Below, piece after piece: positions 29,142 through 38,644 of a DNA stretch of 64,000 bases. The stretch is from Thiotrichaceae bacterium UBA973. GTDB lineage: Bacteria > Pseudomonadota > Gammaproteobacteria > Eutrophobiales > Eutrophobiaceae. Where the stretch lies: positions 1 through 64,000 of the forward strand of contig DBBX01000019.1 in the NCBI GenBank assembly GCA_002292815.1, given 5' to 3'. The position numbers were made by a program, and so were the translations under genes. The notes below the pieces were generated by a model. It had not been told where the DNA came from, made no database searches, and saw nothing but the letters and a program-made list of their open reading frames with translations. How positions within the stretch are numbered: position 1 is the first letter of the stretch; each line of letters opens with the position of its first letter.

Positions 29142-29783
29142 ATGGAAAAATTAATATCCGGACTAGCAAAGTTTCAAAAAACCGATTTTCAAAAGAACAA
29201 GGCTCTTTTCAAGGAGCTCGCTAATAAACAAGAGCCCGAAACGCTCTTCATTACTTGTTCGGATTCTCGAATAGACCCTAATTTAATCACGCAAACGGAT
29301 CCCGGAGAACTGTTCATTTGTCGTAATGCTGGAAATATCGTGCCGCCACATTCATTAGCTACTGGGGGAATGACAGCATCCATCGAATTTGCGGTGATGG
29401 TTTTAGGTGTTCGGCATGTTGTCATTTGTGGGCATACCGATTGTGGCGCTATGAAAGGCGCAATGAACCCTGAAAGCGTTGCCTCTCTCCCGCATGTTTC
29501 AAATTGGTTATCCAACTGCTCAGCGGCGTTGGAGATTGTTAAGGCCAAAAACGGTGAACTAAGTCATGAACATTTGGCCGAGATGACACAGGAAAATGTA
29601 TTAATGCAAATAAAACATCTGGCGACGCATCCTTCTGTGGCTTCCAAAATGGCCTCTAATGAGCTTGACATCCATGGCTGGGTTTACGATATCCCTAACG
29701 GAGAGGTCAGTTGTTACGACCCGATACAGCAGGAATTCATCTCAATTCAAAAGTATTATGATAGGTTTTACAAATCTAAATAA
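29142..29783 (+). CDS. can: Beta-class carbonic anhydrase
   Basis: Interconverts CO2 and bicarbonate in the cytoplasm. Starting at ATG 29142 (213 residues) gives MEKLISGLAKFQKTDF. Zinc ligands are C39 and D41-R43 in TCSDSR, with H98 and C101 in GHTDCG. The longer frame from 29073 has no family match. The next gene, 56 bases on, is a SulP transporter, a pairing seen with bicarbonate uptake systems. Confidence 0.93.
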   Translation: MEKLISGLAKFQKTDFQKNKALFKELANKQEPETLFITCSDSRIDPNLITQTDPGELFICRNAGNIVPPHSLATGGMTASIEFAVMVLGVRHVVICGHTDCGAMKGAMNPESVASLPHVSNWLSNCSAALEIVKAKNGELSHEHLAEMTQENVLMQIKHLATHPSVASKMASNELDIHGWVYDIPNGEVSCYDPIQQEFISIQKYYDRFYKSK

Positions 29784-29839
29784 AATAGCGCGTGATCTAA
29801 ATTATTATCTTTCATCATTAAGTAACGGATATCCTATAC

Positions 29840-31468
29840 ATGATTAAACTAAACACCTCCCATCTACGTGGTGATCTTTATGGCGGTCTTACGGCCGGTG
29901 TAGTAGCCCTCCCACTCGCCTTAGCTATGGGGGTCGCATCAGGGCTTGGTCCTATCGCCGGTTTATACGGCGCAATTTTTGTTGGTTTTTTTGCTGCACT
30001 ATTTGGTGGAACAGAATCACAGATATCAGGCCCTACTGGTCCAATGACCGTCGTTGTCGCTGGGCTCGTAGCCAGTATCGCAGCGCACCCGGATCTGGAT
30101 GGTAATGTAGCGCTGATCTTTACGGCAATTATGTTGGCCGGTGTTTTCCAGATTTTTATGGGCGTCTTTAAACTTGGAGACTACATAAGGTTAGTGCCTT
30201 ACCCGGTTATAAGCGGTTTTATGAGTGGTATAGGCGGGATTATCATCATTCTGCAAATAAGTCCTCTGCTTGGTCATGATGCACCAGCAGGAACAGTCGA
30301 TGCGCTACTCTATGCGCCGACAGCAGCCAGCGATATAAATATCATGGCGCTTTTCCTTGGCGCTCTGACTTTGCTTATCGCAATGAAATGGCCTGCAAAG
30401 CTGGGTAAATATATTCCCGGCCCCTTAGCTGCGCTTCTAATAGGCACGACACTGAGTTTATTCATCGGCACTGTTCCAATTTTGGGAAACATCCCAAGCG
30501 GATTACCACAAATCCACCTGCCGCACATCACGACAGTATCTTTATTTATCGTAATCGAAGCGGCTTTTGTGCTCGCGCTACTTGGCGCTATCGATAGCCT
30601 TCTCACGTCATTGGTCGCCGATAATATGACTCGAACCCGGCATGACTCTAATAAGGAGCTCATTGGACAGGGTATCGGGAATACATTTGCCGGATTGTTC
30701 GGTGGAGCGCCGGGTGCCGGCGCAACCATGCGAACCGTTGTTAATATCAGAACCGGCGGCCGAACAAGAATATCGGGCATGGTGCATGCGCTGTTTCTAC
30801 TGGCAATTGTGCTCGGGCTTGGGGCACAAGCCTCTTACATACCGAATGCTGTTCTCGCCGGCATCCTGGTTAAGGTTGGTTTAGATATTATTGATTGGAA
30901 CTATCTGAAAAATTCTCACAAAGGGCCAGCTTGGGATCTAGCCTTGATGGTTATTGTGTTTGGGCTGACTATTTTTGTTGACCTTATTACCGCAGTAGCC
31001 GTTGGTGTAATACTCGCTTCAATTGCATTTGTTAGACAAATTGCAAAATCGCAAATGGAACGCTTAAAGCAGACGGATCAAATACTATATACAGCGACCG
31101 ATAGAGAAAAAGAAATCCTCGAAAAATCCGAAGATCTTATTACTATCTTCGATTTTGACGGGCCCCTCAGTTTTGGTGCGGCAGCTGATTTAGGTCACCA
31201 CGCACGTTCCCAATTAGAAGGTGGAGCGCAGTCAATTATCCTCGACTTCACACGTATGCCTTCTCTAGATGTGTCTGCAGCGCTAGCAATCGAAACCATT
31301 ACCGGTGACGCTAAACACTCAAAACGTAAAGTTTATAAATGCGGTATGAATGACGCGGTTTTAGGTGTTTTGAAAGCGCTTGAGGCTGATAAACATGTTC
31401 CTGATTCGGATCACTACGATACTCGAGAGCAGGCGCTAGAAGCAGCATTTGCAGAATTACCAAAATAA
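29840..31468 (+). CDS. SulP-family anion transporter with STAS domain (copy 2), probable bicarbonate carrier
   Basis: 542-residue SulP transporter with the same blocks as copy 1 (GGLTAGVVALPLALAMG, SGPTGPMTVVVAG, GAPGAGATMRTVVN). The C-terminal STAS domain contains IILDFTRMPSLDVSAALAIE. The adjacent carbonic anhydrase and LysR regulator favour bicarbonate, as in BicA-type carriers; that substrate is an inference. It is clearly a paralogue of 9090-10715. Confidence 0.88.
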   Translation: MIKLNTSHLRGDLYGGLTAGVVALPLALAMGVASGLGPIAGLYGAIFVGFFAALFGGTESQISGPTGPMTVVVAGLVASIAAHPDLDGNVALIFTAIMLAGVFQIFMGVFKLGDYIRLVPYPVISGFMSGIGGIIIILQISPLLGHDAPAGTVDALLYAPTAASDINIMALFLGALTLLIAMKWPAKLGKYIPGPLAALLIGTTLSLFIGTVPILGNIPSGLPQIHLPHITTVSLFIVIEAAFVLALLGAIDSLLTSLVADNMTRTRHDSNKELIGQGIGNTFAGLFGGAPGAGATMRTVVNIRTGGRTRISGMVHALFLLAIVLGLGAQASYIPNAVLAGILVKVGLDIIDWNYLKNSHKGPAWDLALMVIVFGLTIFVDLITAVAVGVILASIAFVRQIAKSQMERLKQTDQILYTATDREKEILEKSEDLITIFDFDGPLSFGAAADLGHHARSQLEGGAQSIILDFTRMPSLDVSAALAIETITGDAKHSKRKVYKCGMNDAVLGVLKALEADKHVPDSDHYDTREQALEAAFAELPK

Positions 31469-31543
31469 TAGACAAACTTAATCCATACACTTAAGAAATA
31501 TTTATAAATTTAAAGTTAAATTCAAAGAAAGAGGAGACTTAAA

Positions 31544-31885
31544 ATGAGTAATTATGACAACGGTATTATTCGAGACGGCGAAGCCATTGGTGAAGGTAAC
31601 ATTATAGGCAACATTCTTGGCGGTGTTATTAGGGATGGTGCGAACAAAGGTGAAGGTAATGTACTCGGTCATGTAGATAATGGCGTTATTAAAGATGGCG
31701 CATCAATTGGTAGCGGCAATGCACTGTTTAACGTAAAGCGTGGCATGGTAAGAAATGGAAGCGCACTTGGATCGGGTCTTGCCATGGGCAAAATTAGTGA
31801 TTTCTCTATTAATGGAATGGCGCTAGAACATCCTCCGGAAATGGTGGCGGCCTATCATTTCTTGATCAACAAAATAACTAAGTAA
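31544..31885 (+). CDS. Four-repeat glycine-rich beta protein
   Basis: 113 residues built from four consecutive 20-residue units of pattern G-(I/V)-(I/V)-R/K-D-G-x3-G-x-G-N-x3-G (starting at about residues 7, 27, 47 and 67), followed by a short tail LEHPPEMVAAYHFLINKITK. The pattern suggests a compact four-fold beta 'flower' or small solenoid. A good AAAGAGGAG ribosome binding site precedes it. It is 75 bases after the SulP gene, so probably co-expressed. No signal peptide. The function is unknown. Confidence 0.75.
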   Translation: MSNYDNGIIRDGEAIGEGNIIGNILGGVIRDGANKGEGNVLGHVDNGVIKDGASIGSGNALFNVKRGMVRNGSALGSGLAMGKISDFSINGMALEHPPEMVAAYHFLINKITK

Positions 31886-31957
31886 AAAGCTCAGCCGTTA
31901 AATTCAAGCATATTCGATTAGAGACACGTAGGCCGCAATGTCGATACGGAGGTTTTT

Positions 31958-32125
31958 ATGAAGATATCCATAAACGGCTTTTCAGTAATTTATTTGGCTT
32001 TACTATTTTTGTTAGGTTCAAACTTGGCGAGGGCAGAGTAAGAAGGTCTTGTATCTAAGGAGAAAGCTCCTAAAGACGTCTTAAATAAACAGTATCGCAA
32101 ACAGGAGCATCTTCATAAAAGATAA
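31958..32125 (+). pseudogene. Small exported protein interrupted by an in-frame stop
   Basis: An ATG with a GGAGG ribosome binding site opens a classical signal peptide (MKISINGFSVIYLALLFLLG then SNLARAE), but TAA at 32039-32041 stops it at residue 27. The same frame then continues for 27 more codons, charged and coding-like (EGLVSKEKAPKDVLNKQYRK...), to a TAA at 32123. This looks like a 54-residue exported protein with one nonsense mutation. A sequencing error is also possible. Confidence 0.45.
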
Positions 32126-32162
32126 TGGCAAATCAGATTTATAGCTGGATGGTTGATAAATT

Positions 32163-32882
32163 TTGGCTCACGTAGCGAGAGGCATTACTTGTGTGCCTTT
32201 GGCGTTGTTTTTGTTGTTACCCGCGATTGTTTTTGCGGAGACAGAAACCAAATCAAGCTTATGGTTAATGTCGCTCAATCGGTTTCAGTTTACTGAACAA
32301 TATCGAGGTTTCTTAGATATTCAGCCACGTTTTACGGCTGATGATGTTCCTGGAGGTGATAATGGTGCTCTCGATACAGTATTGATCAGAGGTGCATTCG
32401 GTTATCAACTCAATACAAACCTCGGGATCTATCAAGGTTATGCCATTATTCCTACATATGACCCGGATAAAGTTGAACATCGTTCATTTCAAGAGTTGCT
32501 TGCAAATCAATCATTGAGTGATTCTGCTGTACTTGTGCATCGGCTGCGTTTCGAACAACGATTTATCGAGGGTGTTGATGACACCTCCCTGCGCTTTAGA
32601 TATTTTGCTCGTTTCACTCACCCTTTGAATGAAATACATAACAATCTATCTTTAGCTATTAATGAAGAGGTGTTTATACATTTAAATGATACTGATGGTG
32701 GACCTCAATCAGGGTTCAATCAAAATCGTCTTTTTATTGGATTGAATTATAGAATATCGAAAAGTCTTGCTTTTGAGGCCGGCTATCAAAATCAGTATGT
32801 AGCAGGCCAAGGTAGCGCAGATAATGTTGTTAACCACATTGCTTTGATTAGTATGCAATCAAATTTTTCTTTCATTGATTAA
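32163..32882 (+). CDS. DUF2490-type outer-membrane protein
   Basis: 239 residues resembling the DUF2490 family, probably a small outer-membrane barrel. A signal segment (VPLALFLLLPAIVFAETE) is followed by alternating strands such as RFQFTEQYRGFLDIQPRF, HRLRFEQRFIEG and RYFARFTHPL. There is no ATG; the TTG at 32163 keeps an Arg in the signal n-region, whereas a GTG at 32193 would not, so the start is uncertain. Function unknown. Confidence 0.7.
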   Translation: MAHVARGITCVPLALFLLLPAIVFAETETKSSLWLMSLNRFQFTEQYRGFLDIQPRFTADDVPGGDNGALDTVLIRGAFGYQLNTNLGIYQGYAIIPTYDPDKVEHRSFQELLANQSLSDSAVLVHRLRFEQRFIEGVDDTSLRFRYFARFTHPLNEIHNNLSLAINEEVFIHLNDTDGGPQSGFNQNRLFIGLNYRISKSLAFEAGYQNQYVAGQGSADNVVNHIALISMQSNFSFID

Positions 32883-33087
32883 AATTCATTATGATTTTCT
32901 AGCGTGTTCTAGATGTCATTCGACATGATTCTGAGCTCTGTTTTCACCTAATAAAACCTCGCTCTCGTAATTCTTTAAATGGCGGACAGCCACACCCTTC
33001 GGACCTGCTTCAGCCTCAGTGCCGATCAATGATTCTCTATGATCGCGACATTAGTAGATCCTTACGCATCATCCCGCTCTAAGCAAA

Positions 33088-33105
33088 CAGTCATAAAACT
33101 GTAAT
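33088..33105 (+). promoter_or_regulatory. Pho box upstream of oprO
   Basis: CAGTCATAAAACTGTAAT matches the PhoB consensus CTGTCATAWAWCTGTMAY at 17 of 18 positions. It lies 166 bases before the porin start, in a 389-base gap (32883-33271) that otherwise shows nothing recognisable. Confidence 0.8.
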
Positions 33106-33271
33106 ATTTTTGACGCTAGATTGTCATGCAATCACACGAGAATGCCATGGAGGTTATTTCATTGAAATAAAACTAACTCGCGTTATTTAAATAAAGGAAA
33201 TAAGTAGAAATGGTCAAAAGACTTTTATCATGCATTATTTTAACAAAATCAATTAATTGTAGGATTTATAT

Positions 33272-34777
33272 ATGAAATCGTTCCGAATAAATACGAAGTT
33301 TTTTCGCGCAAGCGCTGTTTTTATCGTCGCAGCCGTAAGTTTTTCTGCAGCTGCGGCTGATAAGGCGCTCCTTGACATTCTATTGGACAATGGTGCCATT
33401 ACTCAGAGCCAGCATAAAGAGCTAATGAAGAAACCGAGTCTAAACAGTAAGGATTTCGGCGCAGCCACTGCTGCTACAGAGGCTGAAGTGGAAGACATTG
33501 TTGATCGCAAAGTTAGCGAGGCAATGGATCAAAAGCTCGATCAGCATATCGACGCTAAAATGGAAAAATCCATCACGGACCAGGTCGCAAAGAAGGTAGA
33601 GCAAGAGACCCCCGTGAAAGTTAGCCATGGTAAAAAAGGCTTCCGTTTAGAATCGCGCGATGGCAACTGGCAGATGAACCTGGGGTGGCGTGCGCAACTA
33701 CGTTATACCACCCCTTTTAGAAGTGACCCTCGCAGTATCGCCAATTTTACAACTGATGATACACAAAACACGTTCGAAGCACGCCGTCTGCGTATGAAGA
33801 TCGGTGGCTACGGATATCGGCCTTGGATTGGCTATTATTTCGAGGTCGACCTGGAGCCAACTCGAAGTAACAATGCCGACAGATCTAGGTCGAGTTCACG
33901 CGTTATCGATTGGCGTGTAACATTGGATAAATGGGATGAGTTGGCTCTACGAGTTGGACAGTGGAAGATCGATTATAACCGGGAACGTGTTGATTCCTCT
34001 GGTCGTCAGCAGTTTGTTGAGCGTTCCATAGTCAATCGACAATTCACAATCGACCGCCAGGTTGGCGTACAATTACGTGGTCGTTTGTTCAAAGAAACAC
34101 CTGCTGATTTACGTTACTACGTCGGTGCTTTTACCGGTGAGGGACGTGGCGTACGTAACGATGATGAAGATTTGATGTGGGCGGGTCGACTGCAATGGAA
34201 CTTCCTTGGTCGCGATCTTAAAACGAGACAAACGGACGTAGAATATACGAAATTACCCACCGGGACCCTCTCATTTGGCGCAGCGACAAACAAAGGTCGT
34301 TGTACACGTTGGTCATCCAGTGGTTGCGGCAATCTTAGTGGTTTCGCTAGCCCGGATACTGCCACCAATGGGCAGTTCGAAGTAGAGCAATATACGCAGG
34401 GGTTTGCATTCAAGTGGAAAGGGTTATCCATCCAACAGGAGTATCATTGGAAAGATGTTGACGATACCGCTAATAACACCACCAGCGATATGGAAGGCGC
34501 TTACGTGCAATCCGGTTACTTTTTTCACCACCTCATTCCAGCGATACCTAAGCAACTCGAGTTTGCGGCGCGCTATGCCTTCGTAGATGAGCCTAACGCG
34601 GGTAATGTTCTGGTCAATAACACGCGTGAAGAATTCACGCTCGGCGCAAACTGGTTTTTTGCCGGGCATAATAATAAGCTCACAGCCGACTTCTCGTACC
34701 TGTCTTTGGATGACGCTGTAGCAAACCGCCAAGTTAATGACAACCGGTTTCGCGTACAGTGGGATGTATCGTTCTAA
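33272..34777 (+). CDS. oprO: Phosphate-selective porin (OprP/OprO family)
   Basis: Trimeric outer-membrane channel for phosphate or polyphosphate. The 501 residues have a signal peptide ending SAAAAD, a periplasmic coiled segment (VEDIVDRKVSEAMDQKLDQHIDAKMEK, residues ~70-115), and a barrel starting GFRLESRDGNWQMNLGWRAQLRY with RRLRMKIGG and ending FRVQWDVSF. The Pho box upstream and phoBR downstream place it in the phosphate regulon. The coiled segment may give trimer contacts or periplasmic reach. Confidence 0.9.
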   Translation: MKSFRINTKFFRASAVFIVAAVSFSAAAADKALLDILLDNGAITQSQHKELMKKPSLNSKDFGAATAATEAEVEDIVDRKVSEAMDQKLDQHIDAKMEKSITDQVAKKVEQETPVKVSHGKKGFRLESRDGNWQMNLGWRAQLRYTTPFRSDPRSIANFTTDDTQNTFEARRLRMKIGGYGYRPWIGYYFEVDLEPTRSNNADRSRSSSRVIDWRVTLDKWDELALRVGQWKIDYNRERVDSSGRQQFVERSIVNRQFTIDRQVGVQLRGRLFKETPADLRYYVGAFTGEGRGVRNDDEDLMWAGRLQWNFLGRDLKTRQTDVEYTKLPTGTLSFGAATNKGRCTRWSSSGCGNLSGFASPDTATNGQFEVEQYTQGFAFKWKGLSIQQEYHWKDVDDTANNTTSDMEGAYVQSGYFFHHLIPAIPKQLEFAARYAFVDEPNAGNVLVNNTREEFTLGANWFFAGHNNKLTADFSYLSLDDAVANRQVNDNRFRVQWDVSF

Positions 34778-35079
34778 GCCATCATGCAGGCTGGCAGGCC
34801 GGAGAGTTGGCCTGCTAGGCTGACTAATTTGACTGGCAAGTGTAATTATTTTTGCGGTTGGAAGAGGGATCAAATTTGCAAGTGTTCGCATAGTTCGTGC
34901 GTTCAGATCCTCAGGATTAATAAATAGTTAAAGCGCCTGGGTATTCCAGGCGCTTGTCCTTACTCTGCGGGAATGTAAGAGAATTAGTTTACATTCCTCC
35001 CCTTTGTTTTGTTTCGACATTTTCTAACTTAGGCTTAGCAGCACTTTCAAGCAATTCATATTATTCAGCAGAAATACTG
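34778..35079. other. Hairpin-rich interval after oprO, possible small RNA region
   Basis: No coding frame. Three perfect stem-loops occur: GCAGGCC/GGCCTGC (34794-34800/34809-34815), AAGCGCCTGG/CCAGGCGCTT (34931-34940/34946-34955) and GGAATGTAA/TTACATTCC (34970-34978/34989-34997). A canonical terminator follows at 35080. The first hairpin probably ends oprO imperfectly; the others could fold a small RNA. Confidence 0.45.
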
Positions 35080-35101
35080 CCCTTGTTTAGCAAGGGTTTT
35101 T
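35080..35101 (+). terminator. Rho-independent terminator before phoB
   Basis: CCCTTG (35080-35085) pairs with CAAGGG (35091-35096) around TTTAG, followed by TTTTT. It closes the transcript crossing the hairpin-rich interval and separates it from phoB. Confidence 0.7.
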
Positions 35102-35246
35102 AAAAGATCCAAGATGGCTTAGTGGTTGCTATAGCCGGGGTTTATAATGCAGCAAATGATTCGATTAGAATCACATCTATTACAGTCGTTAATTTTGTCT
35201 CTCATGCTTTAAATTAGTTGTTCTTATTTTATTATTAAGGCTTTTT

Positions 35247-35264
35247 TTGTAATGAAGCTGTAAT
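35247..35264 (+). promoter_or_regulatory. Pho box upstream of phoB
   Basis: TTGTAATGAAGCTGTAAT keeps both TGT half-sites of the PhoB consensus in proper 11-base phase, with a few mismatches. It ends 23 bases before the phoB ATG, consistent with autoregulation. Confidence 0.6.
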
Positions 35265-35287
35265 ATTCTTGCTCTCTAATACGCGAC

Positions 35288-35998
35288 ATGTATGAATTTA
35301 AATTGAGTACAAAAAAAGACATGATCCTGATTGTTGAAGACGAAGAGGCTATTCGAGATATGCTTGGCTACTCTTTGATCAAAGAAGGCTTCAGTTGCGA
35401 TGAGGCGGTTGATGTTGATCAAGCAATAGCAAGCATTGAATCTAATCGCCCAAGCTTAATATTGCTCGACTGGATGTTGCCTGGTATGAGTGGGATTGAT
35501 TATGCGCGGCGTCTACGCAATGCACCGGAAACTAAAGATATTCCCATTATAATGCTAACGGCAAAAGGCGAGGAAACAGATAAGGTCAAAGCGCTTGATT
35601 CGGGTGCAGATGATTACATTACTAAGCCTTTCTCTACCAAAGAGCTTATTGCCCGGGTGAAAGCGGTATTACGTCGTTATTCGGGTGATAATGACGGCGG
35701 GGTTATAGAGGTAGGCGGTTTATTACTGGATCCAGATACCTATCGCGTCACAGCTAATGAGCAAGAAATTGAGATAAGTCCGACCGAATTTAAATTACTT
35801 CACTTCTTTATTATCCATCCTGAGCGGGTGTATAGTCGCTCTCAATTACTGGACCATGTTTGGGGTGAGAATGTCTATGTCGAGGAACGCACAGTCGATG
35901 TCCATATTCGCCGACTCAGGAAGACTTTGGAGCCATTTGAGTTTGATAAATTTATTCAAACTGTCCGCAGTGTTGGCTATCGTTTTTCAGCCCGCTAA
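35288..35998 (+). CDS. phoB: Phosphate-response regulator PhoB
   Basis: OmpR-type response regulator that activates the phosphate regulon. The 236 residues include the receiver domain ([14 protein letters not shown]; phospho-acceptor D61 in [11 protein letters not shown]; Lys in [16 protein letters not shown]) and a winged-helix DNA domain ([47 protein letters not shown]). Starting at a second ATG (35321) would trim ten residues and fit PhoB length equally well. phoR follows 12 bases later. Confidence 0.96.
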   Translation: MYEFKLSTKKDMILIVEDEEAIRDMLGYSLIKEGFSCDEAVDVDQAIASIESNRPSLILLDWMLPGMSGIDYARRLRNAPETKDIPIIMLTAKGEETDKVKALDSGADDYITKPFSTKELIARVKAVLRRYSGDNDGGVIEVGGLLLDPDTYRVTANEQEIEISPTEFKLLHFFIIHPERVYSRSQLLDHVWGENVYVEERTVDVHIRRLRKTLEPFEFDKFIQTVRSVGYRFSAR

Positions 35999-36010
35999 TG
36001 GTTCAATATT

Positions 36011-37327
36011 ATGAAACACGACATCTGGCGTTTCATTGGGGTCCTTTTTCTTAGTAGCCTCGTAGGCATTATCTCCGATTACTTCTCTCTTTGCCTGATA
36101 GCAGGTTTATTGTTATTTATCTGTTGGCAATACAGAGAATTCTTAAAAATTCTTAATTGGTTAAAGAAACGCAAAGAGGTCAGCAGTCCCTCACAAAGTG
36201 GTGTTGTCGATGAGACGTGTCGTGAGATAGATTATCTTCGTGATAGAAATAAGTCTCGTAAAAAAAAGCTTTCTCGATATTTAAAACGATTCCAGGAAGG
36301 CACTGGTGCGCTACCCGATGCTGTTATTATTTTGGGTGAGCATGGCGAGATAGAATGGGCCAATGCAAAAGCACAAGAATATATTGGTGTGTTTTGGCCA
36401 AAAGATGCAGGTCTCCGTCTATCTAATCTCGTTCGTTATCCAAAATTAATCAAATACCTCAACTCAAGTGATTCAGAATTAGAAAAAGGATTACAAATCA
36501 CTTCACCAGTAAATATTAAACTTGTACTCGAGATACGTATTTCTTCCTACGGAAAAACACAAAAACTACTCGTTGGCAGAGATATAACCGAAATCTCAAG
36601 AATGAACAAAATGCGTAAGGATTTTATTGCAAACGCCTCACACGAACTGCGTACTCCTCTAACCGTCATATCAGGCTACTTAGAAGGCTTTGTCGATGAT
36701 CCTAAATGTCCTGAGGAGTGGGTTAGCTATATGCAGCAAATGCGATCGCAATCTATTCGTATGCAGCGCTTGATTGAAGATCTCATGCAGCTCTCTAGCC
36801 TGGAAGCGAAATCAGGTAAAAGTGATCATGATGTTATTCCTATACCAGAGATGCTCCTGGCAATTAGCAATGAAGCAAAATCATTGAGCGGCTTCACGAA
36901 CCACGATATCACCCTAAACGCCGATCAAGACTTGTATCTAAAAGCGAATCAACATGAAATTCACAGTGTATTTTCTAATCTGGTCTTTAACGCTGTTCAG
37001 TACACGCCTGAACGTGGATGTATTGAGATAGATTGGTATGAAGATAAAACTGGGGCGCACTTCAGTGTACGTGATAATGGTTTAGGTTTTGCCCCTGAAC
37101 ACATCCCGCGATTAACCGAACGTTTTTACCGGGTCGATGCAGGACGTTCGCGAGAAAAAGGTGGCACGGGTCTCGGACTCGCTATCGTTAAACATGCTTT
37201 GGCTCGATATGATGGCAAACTGTTTATTGATAGTAACCTTAATAAAGGCAGTTTATTTCGTTGTGATTTTCCCAAGTCACATATTATTCATTCAGATGCT
37301 GCCACAAAAAATTCTTTAAGCGCATGA
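36011..37327 (+). CDS. phoR: Phosphate-sensing histidine kinase PhoR
   Basis: Inner-membrane sensor kinase for PhoB. The 438 residues comprise two N-terminal membrane segments (residues ~8-40), a PAS domain (~100-190), the phospho-acceptor H211 in NASHELRTPLT, and an ATPase domain with NAVQYTPE (N box), VRDNGLGFAPE and GGTGLGLAIVKHAL. Like other PhoR proteins it lacks a large periplasmic loop and senses through Pst/PhoU. Confidence 0.96.
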   Translation: MKHDIWRFIGVLFLSSLVGIISDYFSLCLIAGLLLFICWQYREFLKILNWLKKRKEVSSPSQSGVVDETCREIDYLRDRNKSRKKKLSRYLKRFQEGTGALPDAVIILGEHGEIEWANAKAQEYIGVFWPKDAGLRLSNLVRYPKLIKYLNSSDSELEKGLQITSPVNIKLVLEIRISSYGKTQKLLVGRDITEISRMNKMRKDFIANASHELRTPLTVISGYLEGFVDDPKCPEEWVSYMQQMRSQSIRMQRLIEDLMQLSSLEAKSGKSDHDVIPIPEMLLAISNEAKSLSGFTNHDITLNADQDLYLKANQHEIHSVFSNLVFNAVQYTPERGCIEIDWYEDKTGAHFSVRDNGLGFAPEHIPRLTERFYRVDAGRSREKGGTGLGLAIVKHALARYDGKLFIDSNLNKGSLFRCDFPKSHIIHSDAATKNSLSA

Positions 37328-37347
37328 GATAGTTTATAATTTACCGT

Positions 37348-37398
37348 TTGTCATAAAACTGTAATGTTCTTTTCACTTCTCTGTCATTTGACTGACTG
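37348..37398 (+). promoter_or_regulatory. Tandem Pho boxes upstream of pstS
   Basis: A strong box TTGTCATAAAACTGTAAT (37348-37365) and a weaker one CTGTCATTTGACTGACTG (37381-37398) lie 33 bases apart start to start, i.e. three turns of DNA, on the same face. They sit in the gap before pstS. The first is almost identical to the oprO box. Confidence 0.8.
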
Positions 37399-37458
37399 AT
37401 AATCCTTCTTTCGAATTTTAGAAACCATAGAACAAAGATCAATCTCTCAAGGAGATAA

Positions 37459-38466
37459 ATGCAAATGAAGATTAAGAGACTCTCTGCAATTTTAGTTGCG
37501 TTCTCAGTGTCACTGCCGATGACGTCAATGGCAGAAGACAAAGTAGATGCAGGTTTAGCAGACTACACCAAGGCAAGTGGTGTATCAGGCAATATCAGTA
37601 GTGTCGGTTCAGATACATTGGCCAATTTAATGACATTCTGGGCAGAAGAATTCAAACGGCTTTACCCTAATGTAAATGTACAGATTCAAGCAGCAGGTTC
37701 TTCAACTGCGCCACCAGCATTAACACAAGGTACATCAAACTTTGGTCCGATGAGTCGTAAGATGAAGGATAAAGAGTTAGCTTCATTTGAAAGCAAACAT
37801 GGTTATAAGCCAACAGCAGTAGCGGTGGCGATCGATGCTCTAGCTGTGTATGTAAATAAAGATAACCCCATTGAAGGATTGTCGATTCCGCAAGTTGATG
37901 CGATGTTCTCGGCAACACGCAAATGTGGATATGACAAAGACATTACTACATGGGGTCAGCTTGGTCTGACCGGTGACTGGGCTAATCGGCCTGTTCAACT
38001 GTATGGCCGTAACTCAGTTTCTGGTACTTATGGTTATTTCAAAAAGAAAGCCCTATGTAAGGGTGATTACAAAGATAGCGTTAACGAGCAACCCGGTTCT
38101 GCTTCTGTTGTTCAAGGCATCACCAAGTCACTCAACGATTTGGGTTATTCTGGTATTGGTTATAAGACCTCTGGTGTTAGGGCTGTACCATTAACTAAAA
38201 AAGAAGGCGGAAAATTTATTGAAGCTACGCCAATCAATGCCTCTGTAGGTGCTTATCCATTAGGTCGTTTCTTATATGTCTATGTTAACAAGCAACCTAA
38301 CAAACCACTTTCTCCCCTTGAAAGTGAGTTCATCAAGATGGTTTTGTCTAAGGCTGGCCAGCTTGTTGTTGTAAAGGATGGATACATCCCTCTTCCCGCT
38401 AAAGTTGCTGCAGCTGAATTAGCAAAGTTAGGCGAAGGTGATGTAGCAAATATAGCAAATAAATAA
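37459..38466 (+). CDS. pstS: Phosphate ABC transporter substrate-binding protein
   Basis: High-affinity periplasmic phosphate receptor of 335 residues. Signal peptide [20 protein letters not shown]; phosphate-contacting segments [37 protein letters not shown] and [15 protein letters not shown] are clear. It is the SphX/PstS-type variant (long, with ISSVGSDT) common in Gammaproteobacteria. GGAG precedes ATG. A terminator follows, so pstS can be made in excess over pstCAB. Confidence 0.95.
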   Translation: MQMKIKRLSAILVAFSVSLPMTSMAEDKVDAGLADYTKASGVSGNISSVGSDTLANLMTFWAEEFKRLYPNVNVQIQAAGSSTAPPALTQGTSNFGPMSRKMKDKELASFESKHGYKPTAVAVAIDALAVYVNKDNPIEGLSIPQVDAMFSATRKCGYDKDITTWGQLGLTGDWANRPVQLYGRNSVSGTYGYFKKKALCKGDYKDSVNEQPGSASVVQGITKSLNDLGYSGIGYKTSGVRAVPLTKKEGGKFIEATPINASVGAYPLGRFLYVYVNKQPNKPLSPLESEFIKMVLSKAGQLVVVKDGYIPLPAKVAAAELAKLGEGDVANIANK

Positions 38467-38495
38467 TAAGTAAGTTCTTTCCCTTTTGTATTATT

Positions 38496-38519
38496 ACCCC
38501 GCCTCGGCGGGGTTTTTTT
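38496..38519 (+). terminator. Rho-independent terminator of pstS
   Basis: ACCCCGCC (38496-38503) pairs with GGCGGGGT (38506-38513) and is followed by seven T. It partly insulates pstS from pstC. Confidence 0.92.
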
Positions 38520-38612
38520 ATCTTCATCGCGGTGACGCAAAGGATGGCCTTTGCTCATTTTAATCTGTCCCGGAATAACGGCAAATCAAGATTTCATCAC
38601 TTTATAGTTGCC

Positions 38613-38630
38613 TTGTAACAGAGCTGTCAC
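38613..38630 (+). promoter_or_regulatory. Probable Pho box upstream of pstC
   Basis: TTGTAACAGAGCTGTCAC resembles the PhoB consensus at about 13 of 18 positions, with both TGT cores in phase. It lies 15 bases before pstC, giving pstCAB-phoU its own phosphate-controlled promoter after the pstS terminator. Confidence 0.55.
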
Positions 38631-38644
38631 AATCCAAACCTAGA

